This document shows, piece after piece, positions 28,098 through 37,474 of a stretch of 64,000 bases of DNA (its first letter is position 1; every line of letters starts with the position of its first letter). The notes under the pieces were generated by a model that was not told the DNA's origin, ran no database searches, and saw only the letters and a list, made by a program, of their open reading frames with translations. Made by a program: the position numbers and the translations under genes. The DNA lies in assembly GCF_023702225.1 (NCBI RefSeq), contig NZ_JAMQCO010000007.1, positions 209,591-273,590 on the forward strand, in the 5' to 3' direction. The stretch comes from Aureimonas altamirensis. GTDB taxonomy: Bacteria; Pseudomonadota; Alphaproteobacteria; Rhizobiales; Rhizobiaceae.

Positions 28098-28130
28098 GCC
28101 GCGATTCGTGATGGATGAACGAATCGTGGC
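28098..28130 (+). promoter_or_regulatory. Strong 12-base inverted repeat upstream of tctC
   Basis: GCCGCGATTCGT and ACGAATCGTGGC pair across a 9-base loop with one G-T pair, in the 114-base gap between the regulator and tctC. There is no following T-run, so a plain terminator is unlikely. It could be an operator of the upstream regulator or a structured leader of the transporter mRNA. Confidence 0.45.
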
Positions 28131-28168
28131 CTCATAGGCCCTGCTGCTCACGCATTCGGGAGGATTGC

Positions 28169-29152
28169 ATGAAACTCAGCCTTGCGGCGCTTGCCGTATC
28201 CGCCGCACTCGCTTTCGCGGCGCCTGTCGCCGCTACGGCACAGACCGACTACCCCACCCAGCCGGTCACCATCATCGTGCCCTTCTCGGCCGGCGGGCCG
28301 ACGGATACCGTCGCCCGGCTGGTCGCGCAGGTCATGTCGAAGGAACTTGGGCAGCAGGTGCTGATCCAGAACGTCGGCGGGGCCGGCGGCACGCTCGGCG
28401 CCGGCCAGGTGGCCAACGCCTCGAATGACGGCTACACGCTGCTGCTGCACCATATCGGCATGTCCACCGCGCCGACCCTCTACCGCAATCTCGGCTTCGA
28501 TCCCCTCACCGACTTCACGCCCGTCGGGCTCATCACGTCGGTTCCCATGACGATCGTCGCGCGCAAGGACTTCGAGCCGGCCGACATGGCGGGCCTCGTC
28601 TCCTATCTCAAGGAGAACGGGCAGGACGTCACCTACGCCAATGCCGGCATCGGCTCGGCGTCCCATCTGTGCGGCATGCTGCTGATGGATTCCCTTGAAG
28701 TGCAGATGATCACCGTGCCCTACCAGGGCGCCGGCCCGGCGATGACGGACATCGTCGGCGGACAGGTCGACATGATCTGCGACCAGACCACCAACACGAC
28801 CAACCAGATCAAGGCCGGCGAAGTGAAGGCCTATGCCGTCACCTCGCCCGAGCGCGTCGATTCCCTCCCGGACCTGCCGACGACCGCCGAATCCGACCTG
28901 CCGCGCCTGCAGATCGGCGTCTGGCATGGGCTCTACGGTCCCAAGGGCATGGACCCGGCCATCGTCGAGAAGCTGGAAGCTGCGCTGCAGACCGCGCTGC
29001 AGGACGAGACCGTCGTTCAGCGCTTCGCCGAGCTCGGCACCGCACCCGTATCGCAGGACCAGGCGACGCCCGCCGCCCTGACCGAGGAACTCACATCGCA
29101 GATCGAGCTGTGGAAGCCGATCATCGAGGAAGCCGGCGTCTACGCCGACTGA
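28169..29152 (+). CDS. tctC: Tripartite tricarboxylate transporter, periplasmic binding protein (TctC/Bug family)
   Basis: 327 residues from ATG 28169, preceded by GGGAGGA. The signal peptide ends about residue 25 (ATAQ). YPTQPVTIIVPFSAGGPTDTVARLVAQVM and GGAGGTLGAGQVANA are the Bug-family ligand loops for carboxylates. It delivers a carboxylated solute to TctAB. The location beside galactonate genes suggests an aldonate or sugar diacid, but citrate-like substrates remain possible. Confidence 0.9.
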   Translation: MKLSLAALAVSAALAFAAPVAATAQTDYPTQPVTIIVPFSAGGPTDTVARLVAQVMSKELGQQVLIQNVGGAGGTLGAGQVANASNDGYTLLLHHIGMSTAPTLYRNLGFDPLTDFTPVGLITSVPMTIVARKDFEPADMAGLVSYLKENGQDVTYANAGIGSASHLCGMLLMDSLEVQMITVPYQGAGPAMTDIVGGQVDMICDQTTNTTNQIKAGEVKAYAVTSPERVDSLPDLPTTAESDLPRLQIGVWHGLYGPKGMDPAIVEKLEAALQTALQDETVVQRFAELGTAPVSQDQATPAALTEELTSQIELWKPIIEEAGVYAD

Positions 29153-29162
29153 TGCGCGTTCG

Positions 29163-29193
29163 AAAGCCGGCTGCGGCGTATGCTGCCGGCTTT
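29163..29193 (+). terminator. Hairpin between tctC and tctB
   Basis: A perfect 9-base stem (AAAGCCGGC/GCCGGCTTT) with a 13-base loop starts 11 bases after the tctC stop and ends in TTTCCC. It probably attenuates or protects the message after the binding-protein gene, as at chvE. Confidence 0.5.
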
Positions 29194-29210
29194 CCCGTTA
29201 CGGGGGAAAC

Positions 29211-29681
29211 ATGACGGACATTACACGCTCTCGCGCCTGGCGCGATGTTTTCGCAGGTCTCATCTTCATCGCCATCGCCGCCGGTTTCGCGATCGAGGCG
29301 ATGAACTATCAGATGGGTACGGCACTGCGCATGGGGCCCGGCTTCATGCCGCTGTTCCTGGCCAGCCTCTTGGCCGGCTTCGGCCTGCTGATCGCGATCC
29401 AGGGCTTCGGCCGGCACCAGGAGGTCATCGCCGAGCCCATCGCCTGGCGGGGCATCTTCCTGGTCTGCCTGTCGCTTGCGATCTTCGGCTATGCCGCGCG
29501 CTCGCTCGGCCTCGTGCCCATCGTCGCGCTCTGCACCTTCCTGTCCGCGATGGCCTCGCGGAACAACAGCATCGTCTCGGCGCTCATCATGGCCGCCTGC
29601 ATGTCGGCGCTCTGCTACCTGATCTTCAAGGTCGGGCTCGGCATCACCCTGCCCACCTTCGGGCCGGCCCTCTCGTTCTGA
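29211..29681 (+). CDS. tctB: Tripartite tricarboxylate transporter, small membrane subunit
   Basis: 156 residues with four predicted helices, the usual size and topology of TctB. The stretch RMGPGFMPLFLASLLAGFGLLI after the first helix is a family landmark. It pairs with the large TctA subunit encoded 16 bases downstream. Confidence 0.88.
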   Translation: MTDITRSRAWRDVFAGLIFIAIAAGFAIEAMNYQMGTALRMGPGFMPLFLASLLAGFGLLIAIQGFGRHQEVIAEPIAWRGIFLVCLSLAIFGYAARSLGLVPIVALCTFLSAMASRNNSIVSALIMAACMSALCYLIFKVGLGITLPTFGPALSF

Positions 29682-29697
29682 CGCGCGGAGACGATCC

Positions 29698-31203
29698 ATG
29701 GAACTCATCTCGCATCTGGCGCTCGGCTTCGAAACGGCGCTGACCCCCATCAACATCTTCTGGTGCTTCATCGGCGTGCTCCTCGGCACGCTGGTCGGCG
29801 TGCTGCCCGGCATCGGGCCCACGGCAACCATCGCCATGCTGCTGCCGATCACCTTCACCTTCTCGCCGGTCACCGCCCTCATCATGCTTTCGGGCATCTA
29901 TTACGGCGCGCAGTATGGCGGCTCCACCACGGCCATCCTGATCAACCTGCCGGGCGAGAGCTCATCGGCGGTGACAGCCATCGACGGCTACCAGATGGCG
30001 CGGAAGGGCAGAGCGGGCGCGGCGCTGGCCACGGCCGCGCTCGGCTCCTTCTTCGCCGGTTCCGTGGCGACGCTACTCCTGGCCATCGCCGCACCGCCTT
30101 TGGCGCGCATCGCGCTCAATTTCGGCGCGCCCGAATATTTCGCGCTCATCGTCCTCGGCCTTCTGGTGTCCATCTCGCTCGCACACGGCTCAGTCACAAA
30201 GGCGCTCGGGATGATCATCCTGGGCCTGCTGCTGGGCACCGTCGGGCAGGATATCTACACCGGCACGCCCCGCTTCACCTTCGGCTTCCTCGAACTGTAT
30301 CAGGGCCTCAACTTCGTCTCGGTGGCCGTCGGCGTCTTCGGCGTCGCTGAAATCTTCCGCAACCTCGAGAACGAGCGCAACCGCGAGGTGATGGTCAAGA
30401 AGGTCAGCAACCTCTGGCTGACGAAAGAGGAGTTCAAGCGCATCATCGCGCCCGTCCTGCGCGGCACGGTGCTGGGCTCGCTTCTCGGCGTCCTGCCGGG
30501 CGGCGGCCACGTCCTGTCCTCCTTCGCCTCCTACTCGGCCGAAAAGAACCTGTCGAAGCACAAGGAAGAGTTCGGCCACGGCGCCATCGAAGGTGTCGCC
30601 GGGCCCGAAAGCGCCAACAACGCAGCGGCGCAGACATCCTTCATCCCGCTGCTGACGCTCGGCATCCCGGCGCACCCGGTGATGGCGCTCATCGTCGGCG
30701 CGTTCATCCTGCAGGGCATCACGCCCGGTCCGAACGTCATCAACTCGCAGCCGGCCCTGTTCTGGGGCATCATCGCGTCGATGTGGATCGGCAACATCCT
30801 TCTCGTCATCCTCAACCTGCCGCTCATCGGTCTCTGGGTGAAGATGCTGACGATCCCCTACCGGGTCCTGTTCCCCGCCATCGTGCTGTTCGCCTCCATC
30901 GGCTGCTACTCCATCAACAACAACCCGTTCGACGTCTACGCGATCATCATCTTCGGCGTCCTCGGCTACGTTCTGGTACGGCTGGGCTGCGAGCCGGCGC
31001 CGCTGCTGCTGGGCTTCGTGCTCGGCCCGCTGCTGGAAGAGCATCTGCGCCGGGCCATGATCATCTCGCGCGGCGATCCGATGATCTTCCTGCAGCGGCC
31101 CATTTCCGCGACTCTGCTGGCGATCGGACTGGCCTGCGTGATCTTCGCGGTGCTTCCCTCGATCCGCAACAAGCGAAAGGAAGTCTTCGTCGAGGACGAT
31201 TGA
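29698..31203 (+). CDS. tctA: Tripartite tricarboxylate transporter, large membrane subunit
   Basis: 501 residues, about 12 predicted helices. TctA landmarks: GVLPGIGPTATIAMLLPITF, YYGAQYGGSTTAILINLPGE and the second inverted half with GVLPGGGHVLSSFASYSAEKN. It forms the ion-coupled permease of the TTT importer and is the last gene of the regulator-tctCBA run, which ends in a palindromic spacer. Confidence 0.93.
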   Translation: MELISHLALGFETALTPINIFWCFIGVLLGTLVGVLPGIGPTATIAMLLPITFTFSPVTALIMLSGIYYGAQYGGSTTAILINLPGESSSAVTAIDGYQMARKGRAGAALATAALGSFFAGSVATLLLAIAAPPLARIALNFGAPEYFALIVLGLLVSISLAHGSVTKALGMIILGLLLGTVGQDIYTGTPRFTFGFLELYQGLNFVSVAVGVFGVAEIFRNLENERNREVMVKKVSNLWLTKEEFKRIIAPVLRGTVLGSLLGVLPGGGHVLSSFASYSAEKNLSKHKEEFGHGAIEGVAGPESANNAAAQTSFIPLLTLGIPAHPVMALIVGAFILQGITPGPNVINSQPALFWGIIASMWIGNILLVILNLPLIGLWVKMLTIPYRVLFPAIVLFASIGCYSINNNPFDVYAIIIFGVLGYVLVRLGCEPAPLLLGFVLGPLLEEHLRRAMIISRGDPMIFLQRPISATLLAIGLACVIFAVLPSIRNKRKEVFVEDD

Positions 31204-31210
31204 TACGCTG

Positions 31211-31259
31211 GAGCGTCGGACCGAAAAGCGGGTTCCGGTTTTCGGATAACCCGACGCTC
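31211..31259. repeat. REP-like palindromic intergenic element
   Basis: Outer arms GAGCGTCGG and CCGACGCTC (9 bases, perfect) enclose inner arms CCGAAAA and TTTTCGG around GCGGGTTCCGG. From memory this arrangement matches short palindromic repeats scattered between genes in Rhizobiales genomes. It starts 7 bases after the tctA stop and could also end that transcript. Only one copy was noticed here. Confidence 0.55.
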
Positions 31260-31283
31260 AGTCAATAACTTAGAGCTACCTTT

Positions 31284-31336
31284 GTGCGTCCGATCGGACG
31301 CACGGCGCTCTGGGACGGGGCCGCTGTCACGGCCCC
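31284..31336. other. Perfect 20-base palindrome plus GC hairpin before the pseudouridine synthase gene
   Basis: GTGCGTCCGATCGGACGCAC (31284-31303) is a perfect palindrome without spacer. GGGGCCG/CGGCCCC with a 6-base loop follows at 31317-31336. Together with the REP-like element, the 159-base gap is almost wholly made of inverted repeats. A role in termination or as a protein-binding site is open. Confidence 0.5.
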
Positions 31337-31362
31337 GCCCCATACCTTCAAGGCCACCCGAA

Positions 31363-32181
31363 ATGCGAAAAACGGTCAAACCAAGCCGATCTGAAGCTTC
31401 GGCGCACCGTCCGCAAAAGCCCGGCGGGGTCAGCCTGAACCGCGTATTCTCCAAGCTCGGCATCGCCTCGCGCGGGGAGGCGGACGCGTTCATACGGGCG
31501 GGGCGTGTCTGCGTGGACGGCAGGGTCGTGCAGAAGCCGGATCTGCGTATCGACATGGGCAGGGCGGAAATCCTTCTCGACGGACATCCCGTCGCGGCCC
31601 AGGCCCCCATCTACCTCATGGTCAACAAGCCGCGCGGACTGGTGACGACCCTGTCCGACCCGGAAGGACGCGACACGATCTATCGCTGCCTGGACGGCCT
31701 CGGCCTGCCGCATGTCTCGCCTGTCGGCCGCCTCGACAAGGCCAGCGAAGGCCTGATCCTCATGACCAACGACACGAGATTCTCGCAATGGCTGCTGGAC
31801 CCGGAGACGGGTCCGGAGAAAACCTATCATGTCCAGATAGACCGGCTGCCATGCACCGGGCTTTTCGAGCGCCTTTCCGACGGTATCGTCGACAAGGACG
31901 AGCTCCTGCGGGCAACGGGAGCAAGCCTCCTGCGCAGCGGCACGCGCAACGCCTGGCTCGAGATCGTCCTTGCCGAAGGACGCAACCGGCAGATACGGCG
32001 GCTGCTGGCGGCGTTCGACATAGGCGTCCTGCGGCTGGTGCGGGTGGCGATCGGCCCATTGGCGCTCGGCGCTCTTCCCAAGGGCGCCGCACGCCAGTTG
32101 ACGCCAGGCGAACTTTCGTCGCTGACGGGCGGCAATTCGCCCCACCTCTTGCAGGAACCGACCAAACGCGCGCTCGGTTAA
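31363..32181 (+). CDS. RsuA/RluB/E/F-family pseudouridine synthase
   Basis: 272 residues from ATG 31363. An S4 RNA-binding domain (about 24-70, SLNRVFSKLGIASRGEADAFIRAGRV) is followed by the catalytic domain with Asp in VGRLDKASEGLILMTND and the downstream EGRNRQIRRLLAA motif. It converts a specific uridine in rRNA to pseudouridine. The short architecture could fit RluE or RluF-like enzymes; the exact target base is not predictable. An in-frame ATG at 31282 lies in the palindromic spacer and is rejected. Confidence 0.87.
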   Translation: MRKTVKPSRSEASAHRPQKPGGVSLNRVFSKLGIASRGEADAFIRAGRVCVDGRVVQKPDLRIDMGRAEILLDGHPVAAQAPIYLMVNKPRGLVTTLSDPEGRDTIYRCLDGLGLPHVSPVGRLDKASEGLILMTNDTRFSQWLLDPETGPEKTYHVQIDRLPCTGLFERLSDGIVDKDELLRATGASLLRSGTRNAWLEIVLAEGRNRQIRRLLAAFDIGVLRLVRVAIGPLALGALPKGAARQLTPGELSSLTGGNSPHLLQEPTKRALG

Positions 32182-32221
32182 CACTCCGATCAAAAACATG
32201 GCATCGATCGGAGGATTAAAG

Positions 32222-32554
32222 ATGCTCAGGACACTTCTAGCAGCCGCGCTCGTTGCCGGCACCGTCGGCGGAGCCGCCCTTCCGGCACAGGCGCAGGGCA
32301 TCATGATCGGACCCGACGGGGTCCGGGTCGTGAACCCCAACGAAAATGAAGGTCGCCAGCGCGACCGCGATATGCCCCGTGGCGAAATCAGCGAGCGCGA
32401 AGCCGTTCGCATCGCGCGCGGAGAAGGCGTCAGGGAAGTCGACGACGTCAGCCGGACACGATCCGCCTATCGGGTGGAGGGCGTCGACAGACGCGGCGAC
32501 GATATCCGTGTCGACGTCGACCGCCGCGACGGCACGGTGATCGCCGTTCGCTGA
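32222..32554 (+). CDS. Secreted PepSY-like small protein
   Basis: 110 residues from ATG 32222, with GGAGG 7-11 bases upstream. The signal peptide is about 1-23 (LLAAALVAGTVGGAALPAQA). The C-terminal half (ISEREAVRIARGEGVREVDDVSRTRSAYRVEGVDR, continuing to a DGTVIAVR end) follows the helix-strand-strand PepSY/BLIP-like pattern of periplasmic proteins. Function unknown. It stands alone between the pseudouridine synthase and the DUF1059 gene. Confidence 0.72.
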   Translation: MLRTLLAAALVAGTVGGAALPAQAQGIMIGPDGVRVVNPNENEGRQRDRDMPRGEISEREAVRIARGEGVREVDDVSRTRSAYRVEGVDRRGDDIRVDVDRRDGTVIAVR

Positions 32555-32665
32555 CACCTGGGTCGGATCATGCCTGGAAGGATGAATTTTCGGTTAACGG
32601 CTTCAACTTTCGATTGACATTCACGAACTATAACAAACATTAATATCAGTCGAAGGGAGGCCCAT

Positions 32666-32845
32666 ATGTACGAACTCAACTGTTCAGGCGTCATACCCGG
32701 ATGCAATCGCGTTATTCGAGCTGAAAGCCAGGCGGAGGTGATCCGCCGGGCCGTGGTGCAGGCCAAGCAGCTCGGAGTCGACACGATCACGCCGACGATG
32801 ATGGATGCTTTCCGCACGAACGTGCACGAGATGCCGCTTCATTGA
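32666..32845 (+). CDS. DUF1059-family mini-protein
   Basis: 59 residues beginning MYELNCSGVIPGCNRVIRAE with GGGAGG 6 bases upstream, a good ribosome-binding site. The opening MYxxxC...GC pattern, the EVIRRAVVQAKQLG helix and the closing MMDAFRTNVHEM helix match the DUF1059 layout. Two cysteines and a histidine could bind a metal. Function is unknown in the family. It is preceded by a 111-base AT-rich spacer and followed by a bidirectional terminator. Confidence 0.75.
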   Translation: MYELNCSGVIPGCNRVIRAESQAEVIRRAVVQAKQLGVDTITPTMMDAFRTNVHEMPLH

Positions 32846-32892
32846 TCGGCTTGGGGCCTCGGCCGAGGCTCACAGATCCGTACGAAAGTCGA

Positions 32893-32916
32893 AACGGGCC
32901 CTTGCGGCCCGTTTTT
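32893..32916. terminator. Bidirectional terminator between DUF1059 gene and cca
   Basis: ACGGGCC and GGCCCGT pair over a 5-base loop, with GTTTTTG on the plus-strand side and TTTCGACTTT on the minus-strand side. It lies between two convergent genes and ends both. Confidence 0.75.
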
Positions 32917-32917
32917 G

Positions 32918-34174
32918 TCATCCGGCGTCTTCTCCGGGCGATGCACCCTGCTCCAGGCTGCGCAGAAGCGTTTCACGGTCGGCTGTCAGGCCGCTGTCCA
33001 GCCATATGCGCCGCAGCCGCGCAAGGGCCTGCCCGACGGCCTTGCCGGGCGGTATGCCGGCGGCTTGTACATCCTCGCCGTCGATCGGAAAGACTGCGGG
33101 CTCGAAAGTTTCCAGAGCATGCAGCAGACGTCGCCGCGCCGACGCTGTCTCGCCGGACGTCTCCCGGCTCGCCGTCGCGATGTCCAGGCGCAGCCGATCG
33201 GCCAGCGCCTGCCGATCGCCGTCCTGCAGCATCGCCCTCCATGTCCCGTCCGAAGTATCGGCTGCAACGGTCGACGTCATCGCGAACGCCTGCAGGCGCT
33301 TGCGCTCCGCATTGGACAGGCGCAGGCGTCGCGCCATCTCGGTTACGCGGGCCCCGTCCGGGGGTATCATGGCCATCAGGCGCACCATCGGGTCCGCAGC
33401 CCAGACCAGCTCATGCTCGGCCTGCACCAGCGGATGGATGGTATCGATGCCCCATTTCTCCGTTTCCGGCAGAATGGCCGTCAGCACTCCGGCCTGCCGC
33501 ATCCAGAGCAGCGCGCGGGACGGATCGGGCGCGGACAGGAGCTTCTTCATCTCGCCCCAGACGCGCTCGGCCGACAGGGTCTTCAATCCGTCGCGCAACC
33601 GTGCAGTGGCGCGCAGGGCATCGGCGTCGGGCCTGCCCTTGCCGTACCAGGCATAGAACCGGAAAAACCGCAGGCTGCGCAGATAGTCTTCTCGAATCCT
33701 CAGCTCCGCGTCGCCGATGAAGCGAAGCGTTTGCGTCTCCAGATCGGCAAGGCCGCCCACATAATCGTAGACCGTCCCGCCGGCATCCGCATAGAGCGCG
33801 TTGATGGTGAAGTCCCGGCGCTCGGCATCGACCTTCCAGTCGCGTCCGAAGGCGACCTTGGCGTGGCGGCCATCGCTTTCGGTATCACGGCGCAGCGTGG
33901 TCACCTCGAACGCGCGGCCGTCGCGGACCAGCGTGACGGTGCCATGGTCGACGCCCGTCGGAACGGGCTTGAAGCCCGCCTCCGCAGCGAGGCGCATCGT
34001 CTCGCGCGGGGTGGTCGTGGTGGCGATGTCGACATCCGTGATCGGATATCCGAGATAGTGGTTCCGGATCGCGCCGCCCACGATCCGGGCTTCCTCCTCG
34101 CCCTGCCCAAGTGCCTGCAGGGCTGCCTGGACGGCAGGATCCTGCAGCCAGGCGGCGTCGATCGGGCTCGTCAT
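32918..34174 (-). CDS. cca: CCA tRNA nucleotidyltransferase (class II poly(A)-polymerase superfamily)
   Basis: Adds or repairs the 3' CCA end of tRNAs. 418 residues. The nucleotidyltransferase head domain reads RIVGGAIRNHYLGYPITDVDIATTTTP, with GG and DxD catalytic motifs. RRDFTINALYAD is the conserved B motif, and an RNA-binding region with RLRDGLKTLSAERVWGEMKKLL follows. It is the last of three minus-strand genes with 4-base overlaps (DUF1285, Nudix, cca). Confidence 0.92.
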   Translation of the reverse strand: MTSPIDAAWLQDPAVQAALQALGQGEEEARIVGGAIRNHYLGYPITDVDIATTTTPRETMRLAAEAGFKPVPTGVDHGTVTLVRDGRAFEVTTLRRDTESDGRHAKVAFGRDWKVDAERRDFTINALYADAGGTVYDYVGGLADLETQTLRFIGDAELRIREDYLRSLRFFRFYAWYGKGRPDADALRATARLRDGLKTLSAERVWGEMKKLLSAPDPSRALLWMRQAGVLTAILPETEKWGIDTIHPLVQAEHELVWAADPMVRLMAMIPPDGARVTEMARRLRLSNAERKRLQAFAMTSTVAADTSDGTWRAMLQDGDRQALADRLRLDIATASRETSGETASARRRLLHALETFEPAVFPIDGEDVQAAGIPPGKAVGQALARLRRIWLDSGLTADRETLLRSLEQGASPGEDAG

Positions 34175-34809
34175 GCGTAGTACCTCTCATAGAGCGACCG
34201 GAGGATGCCCGCCGTGACGCCCCAAATGTATCGATCCCCGAAGGGCATGGTATAGAAGGTGCGGGCCACGCCGCGCCATTCGCGGCTTTCCAGCCGGTGG
34301 TTGGCGGCATCCATCAGGAATGCCAGGGGCACCTCGAAAGCGTCATCCACCTCGTCGGGATTGAGCTTCAGGCCGAAGCCCGGCCTGACGATCGAGAGCA
34401 CCGGCACGATACGATAGCCGGTGCTGGACAGATAGGACGGCAAACGGCCGAGCGTCTCGACATGGGACGCGGGCAGCCCGATCTCCTCCTCGGCTTCGCG
34501 CAGCGCCGCGGCCTCGGGGGATTGATCATCCGGATCCACCACTCCGCCCGGAAAGGCGATCTGTCCCGAATGCTTTCGCAACGCCGCCGAGCGCGTCGTC
34601 AGGAGTATGCTTGCCTCCTCAGCCCGCGCGACGATCGGCACCAGGACCGCGGCCTCGCGCGTTGCGGCGGCGCCCACCATTGCCTCCGTACCCGGGTTCA
34701 GCACGTGATCCCCCTGGAAGGGCGACGCATCGCCGATCGCTCCACGCATGGCGACGCGCCGGCGAAAGTCGTCGGCGGTCAGCGGATGGCATCCGGCGGC
34801 GCTTCTCAC
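34171..34809 (-). CDS. Nudix hydrolase, CoA pyrophosphatase type
   Basis: 212 residues. The Nudix box is GVVDPDDQSPEAAALREAEEEIGL, preceded by the CoA-ase hint LRKHSGQIAFPGG, which is the NUDT7/YeaB signature. Such enzymes cleave CoA or its derivatives to 4'-phosphopantetheine and 3',5'-ADP. Overlaps both neighbours by 4 bases, so it is translated with cca. Confidence 0.85.
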   Translation of the reverse strand: MRSAAGCHPLTADDFRRRVAMRGAIGDASPFQGDHVLNPGTEAMVGAAATREAAVLVPIVARAEEASILLTTRSAALRKHSGQIAFPGGVVDPDDQSPEAAALREAEEEIGLPASHVETLGRLPSYLSSTGYRIVPVLSIVRPGFGLKLNPDEVDDAFEVPLAFLMDAANHRLESREWRGVARTFYTMPFGDRYIWGVTAGILRSLYERYYA

Positions 34810-35372
34810 GATGCGGCCGGCCGAGGTTGGAAACGCACGCCGCCCGACATCAAATAGGGCCCCTTCTCGTCCTCCTCGAGCAGACCGGCCAGCTCGAAAG
34901 CGACCGGCCGCGTCAGCCGCGCTTCCAGCCGGCCCCGCACGGTGACATAGGGAACGAAGCCGTCGGGCCCGCCGCCGAAGCGGATCGGATGCTCGGTTCC
35001 GGCGCGCACGACGTCGCCCATATTGGTCCGGAACGTCAGCACGGGGCGCCCATCGGGATCTTCCACCGCCATCTCCACTGCCAGGAACGGGGCGTCCTCG
35101 ACCGTGATCCGCAACCGTTCGGCCGGGGTGACCAGATAGGTCTCGCCATCCTCGTCCTTGCGCAGAACGGTCGAGAACAGGTGCACCAGCTCCGGCCGGC
35201 CGATCACGGTTCCTTCATGGACCCAGCGCCCGTCCGCCCGGATCACGATGTCGATATCGCCGCAATGCGCCGGATGCCATCGCTCGACAGGCGGCGCGGA
35301 TGCATCCGCCCGTTCGGCGCGGGCCATCAGCGCCGCAAGCCCCGTCACCGTTCCTGCACCGTCGTCGCCCAC
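34806..35372 (-). CDS. DUF1285-family protein
   Basis: 188 residues. The conserved DUF1285 stretches are PPVERWHPAHCGDIDIVIRADGRW, GTVIGRPELVHLFSTVLRKDEDG and TYLVTPAERLRITVEDAPFLAV. The family is widespread in Alphaproteobacteria, structurally characterised but without known activity. It heads the cca-Nudix operon and is divergent from the MoxR cluster. Confidence 0.87.
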   Translation of the reverse strand: MGDDGAGTVTGLAALMARAERADASAPPVERWHPAHCGDIDIVIRADGRWVHEGTVIGRPELVHLFSTVLRKDEDGETYLVTPAERLRITVEDAPFLAVEMAVEDPDGRPVLTFRTNMGDVVRAGTEHPIRFGGGPDGFVPYVTVRGRLEARLTRPVAFELAGLLEEDEKGPYLMSGGVRFQPRPAAS

Positions 35373-35413
35373 TCCGCCTCCTCGATCATGCCGGTTCGGC
35401 CCGTCTTATTTTG

Positions 35414-35459
35414 GCCGGGCTTGCCCGTCACCACATAGTTCCGAAGCGCCGGGCTTGCC
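35414..35459. repeat. 12-base direct repeat in the DUF1285/moxR spacer
   Basis: GCCGGGCTTGCC occurs at 35414-35425 and again at 35448-35459, 34 bases apart (about three helical turns), inside the 144-base divergent spacer. It may be a tandem regulator site or a chance repeat in GC-rich DNA. Confidence 0.3.
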
Positions 35460-35516
35460 AGATGGCGCGCAGCCCGTTTTCATGGGCTGGCCGACCCCCG
35501 CAACGGAGACCGTCCG

Positions 35517-36527
<1,011 letters not shown>

Positions 36528-36562
36528 TCGGGCGTCCGGCAACCGGTTTCGAAAGGCAGCGC

Positions 36563-37474
36563 ATGGCGGCCATCGGCAAAGCGCACCCCCTGACGGACAG
36601 CCAGTCCGCATTGCTGCGCGCCCGCCAGCGCGCGGCCCTGATGCCGGACCTGCTGGTGGAGGCGCGCCGCATCGTCGCCACCGTCACCGCGGGCTGGCAC
36701 GGACGCCGCCGTCGCGGCGCGGGCGAAAACTTCTGGCAGTTCCGCCCCTTCGTCGAAGGCGAACCGGTTTCGCGCATCGATTGGCGCCGTTCCGCCCGCG
36801 ACGATCATGTCTACCTGCGGGACCGGGAATGGGAGGCGGCGCACACCGTCTGGCTATGGGCCGACCCCTCCCCCTCGATGATGTACCAGTCGCGCTCGGC
36901 CGCCGTTTCGAAGGAATCGCGCGCGCTCGTCCTGGTTCTGGCGCTGGCCGAGCTTCTGGCCCGGGCCGGAGAGCGGATCGGATATCCGGGCGTCCTGCAA
37001 CCGGTATCGGCGCGCAACGCCGCCGAGCGGATCGCGGCGGCGCTGATGACGCATCGTCCGCATGGCAGCTTCCCGGAGGCGCATTTCCGGCGTTTCAGCG
37101 AGATCGTCATCGCCAGCGACTTTCTCGACCCGCTCCCTGAGCTCATGGATCGGATCGACCTCCTGGCGCGACGCGGCATGCGCGGGCACCTGATCGAGAT
37201 CTACGATCCGGCGGAAGAAGACTTCCCCTATGCCGGCCGCACCGAATTCCGGGATCCGGAAAGCGGGCAGCGCCTGACGGCGGGGCGCGCCGAAGCCCTG
37301 AAGGAAGAGTATGGACGCCTGTATGCGGCGCACCGCAGCACCTTGTCCGATCACTGCCGACGCCTGGGCTGGAGCTTCGTCTCGCACCGCACCGACCGGC
37401 TCGCCTCGGAAGCGCTGGTTGCCATCCACGGCCGTCTCGGCGGTCTGCCGCAGACCCAACGATCGGCAGGCTAG
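36563..37474 (+). CDS. DUF58-family protein (degenerate vWA-like)
   Basis: 303 residues from ATG 36563. The DUF58 core is EGEPVSRIDWRRSARDDHVYLRDREWE, with the linked WLWADPSPSMMYQS in which D-P-S-P-S keeps a DxSxS-like metal site. DUF58 proteins are the usual genetic partner of MoxR. Its TAG is directly followed by the ATG of the next gene. Cytosolic, probably membrane-associated through the partners. Confidence 0.85.
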   Translation: MAAIGKAHPLTDSQSALLRARQRAALMPDLLVEARRIVATVTAGWHGRRRRGAGENFWQFRPFVEGEPVSRIDWRRSARDDHVYLRDREWEAAHTVWLWADPSPSMMYQSRSAAVSKESRALVLVLALAELLARAGERIGYPGVLQPVSARNAAERIAAALMTHRPHGSFPEAHFRRFSEIVIASDFLDPLPELMDRIDLLARRGMRGHLIEIYDPAEEDFPYAGRTEFRDPESGQRLTAGRAEALKEEYGRLYAAHRSTLSDHCRRLGWSFVSHRTDRLASEALVAIHGRLGGLPQTQRSAG

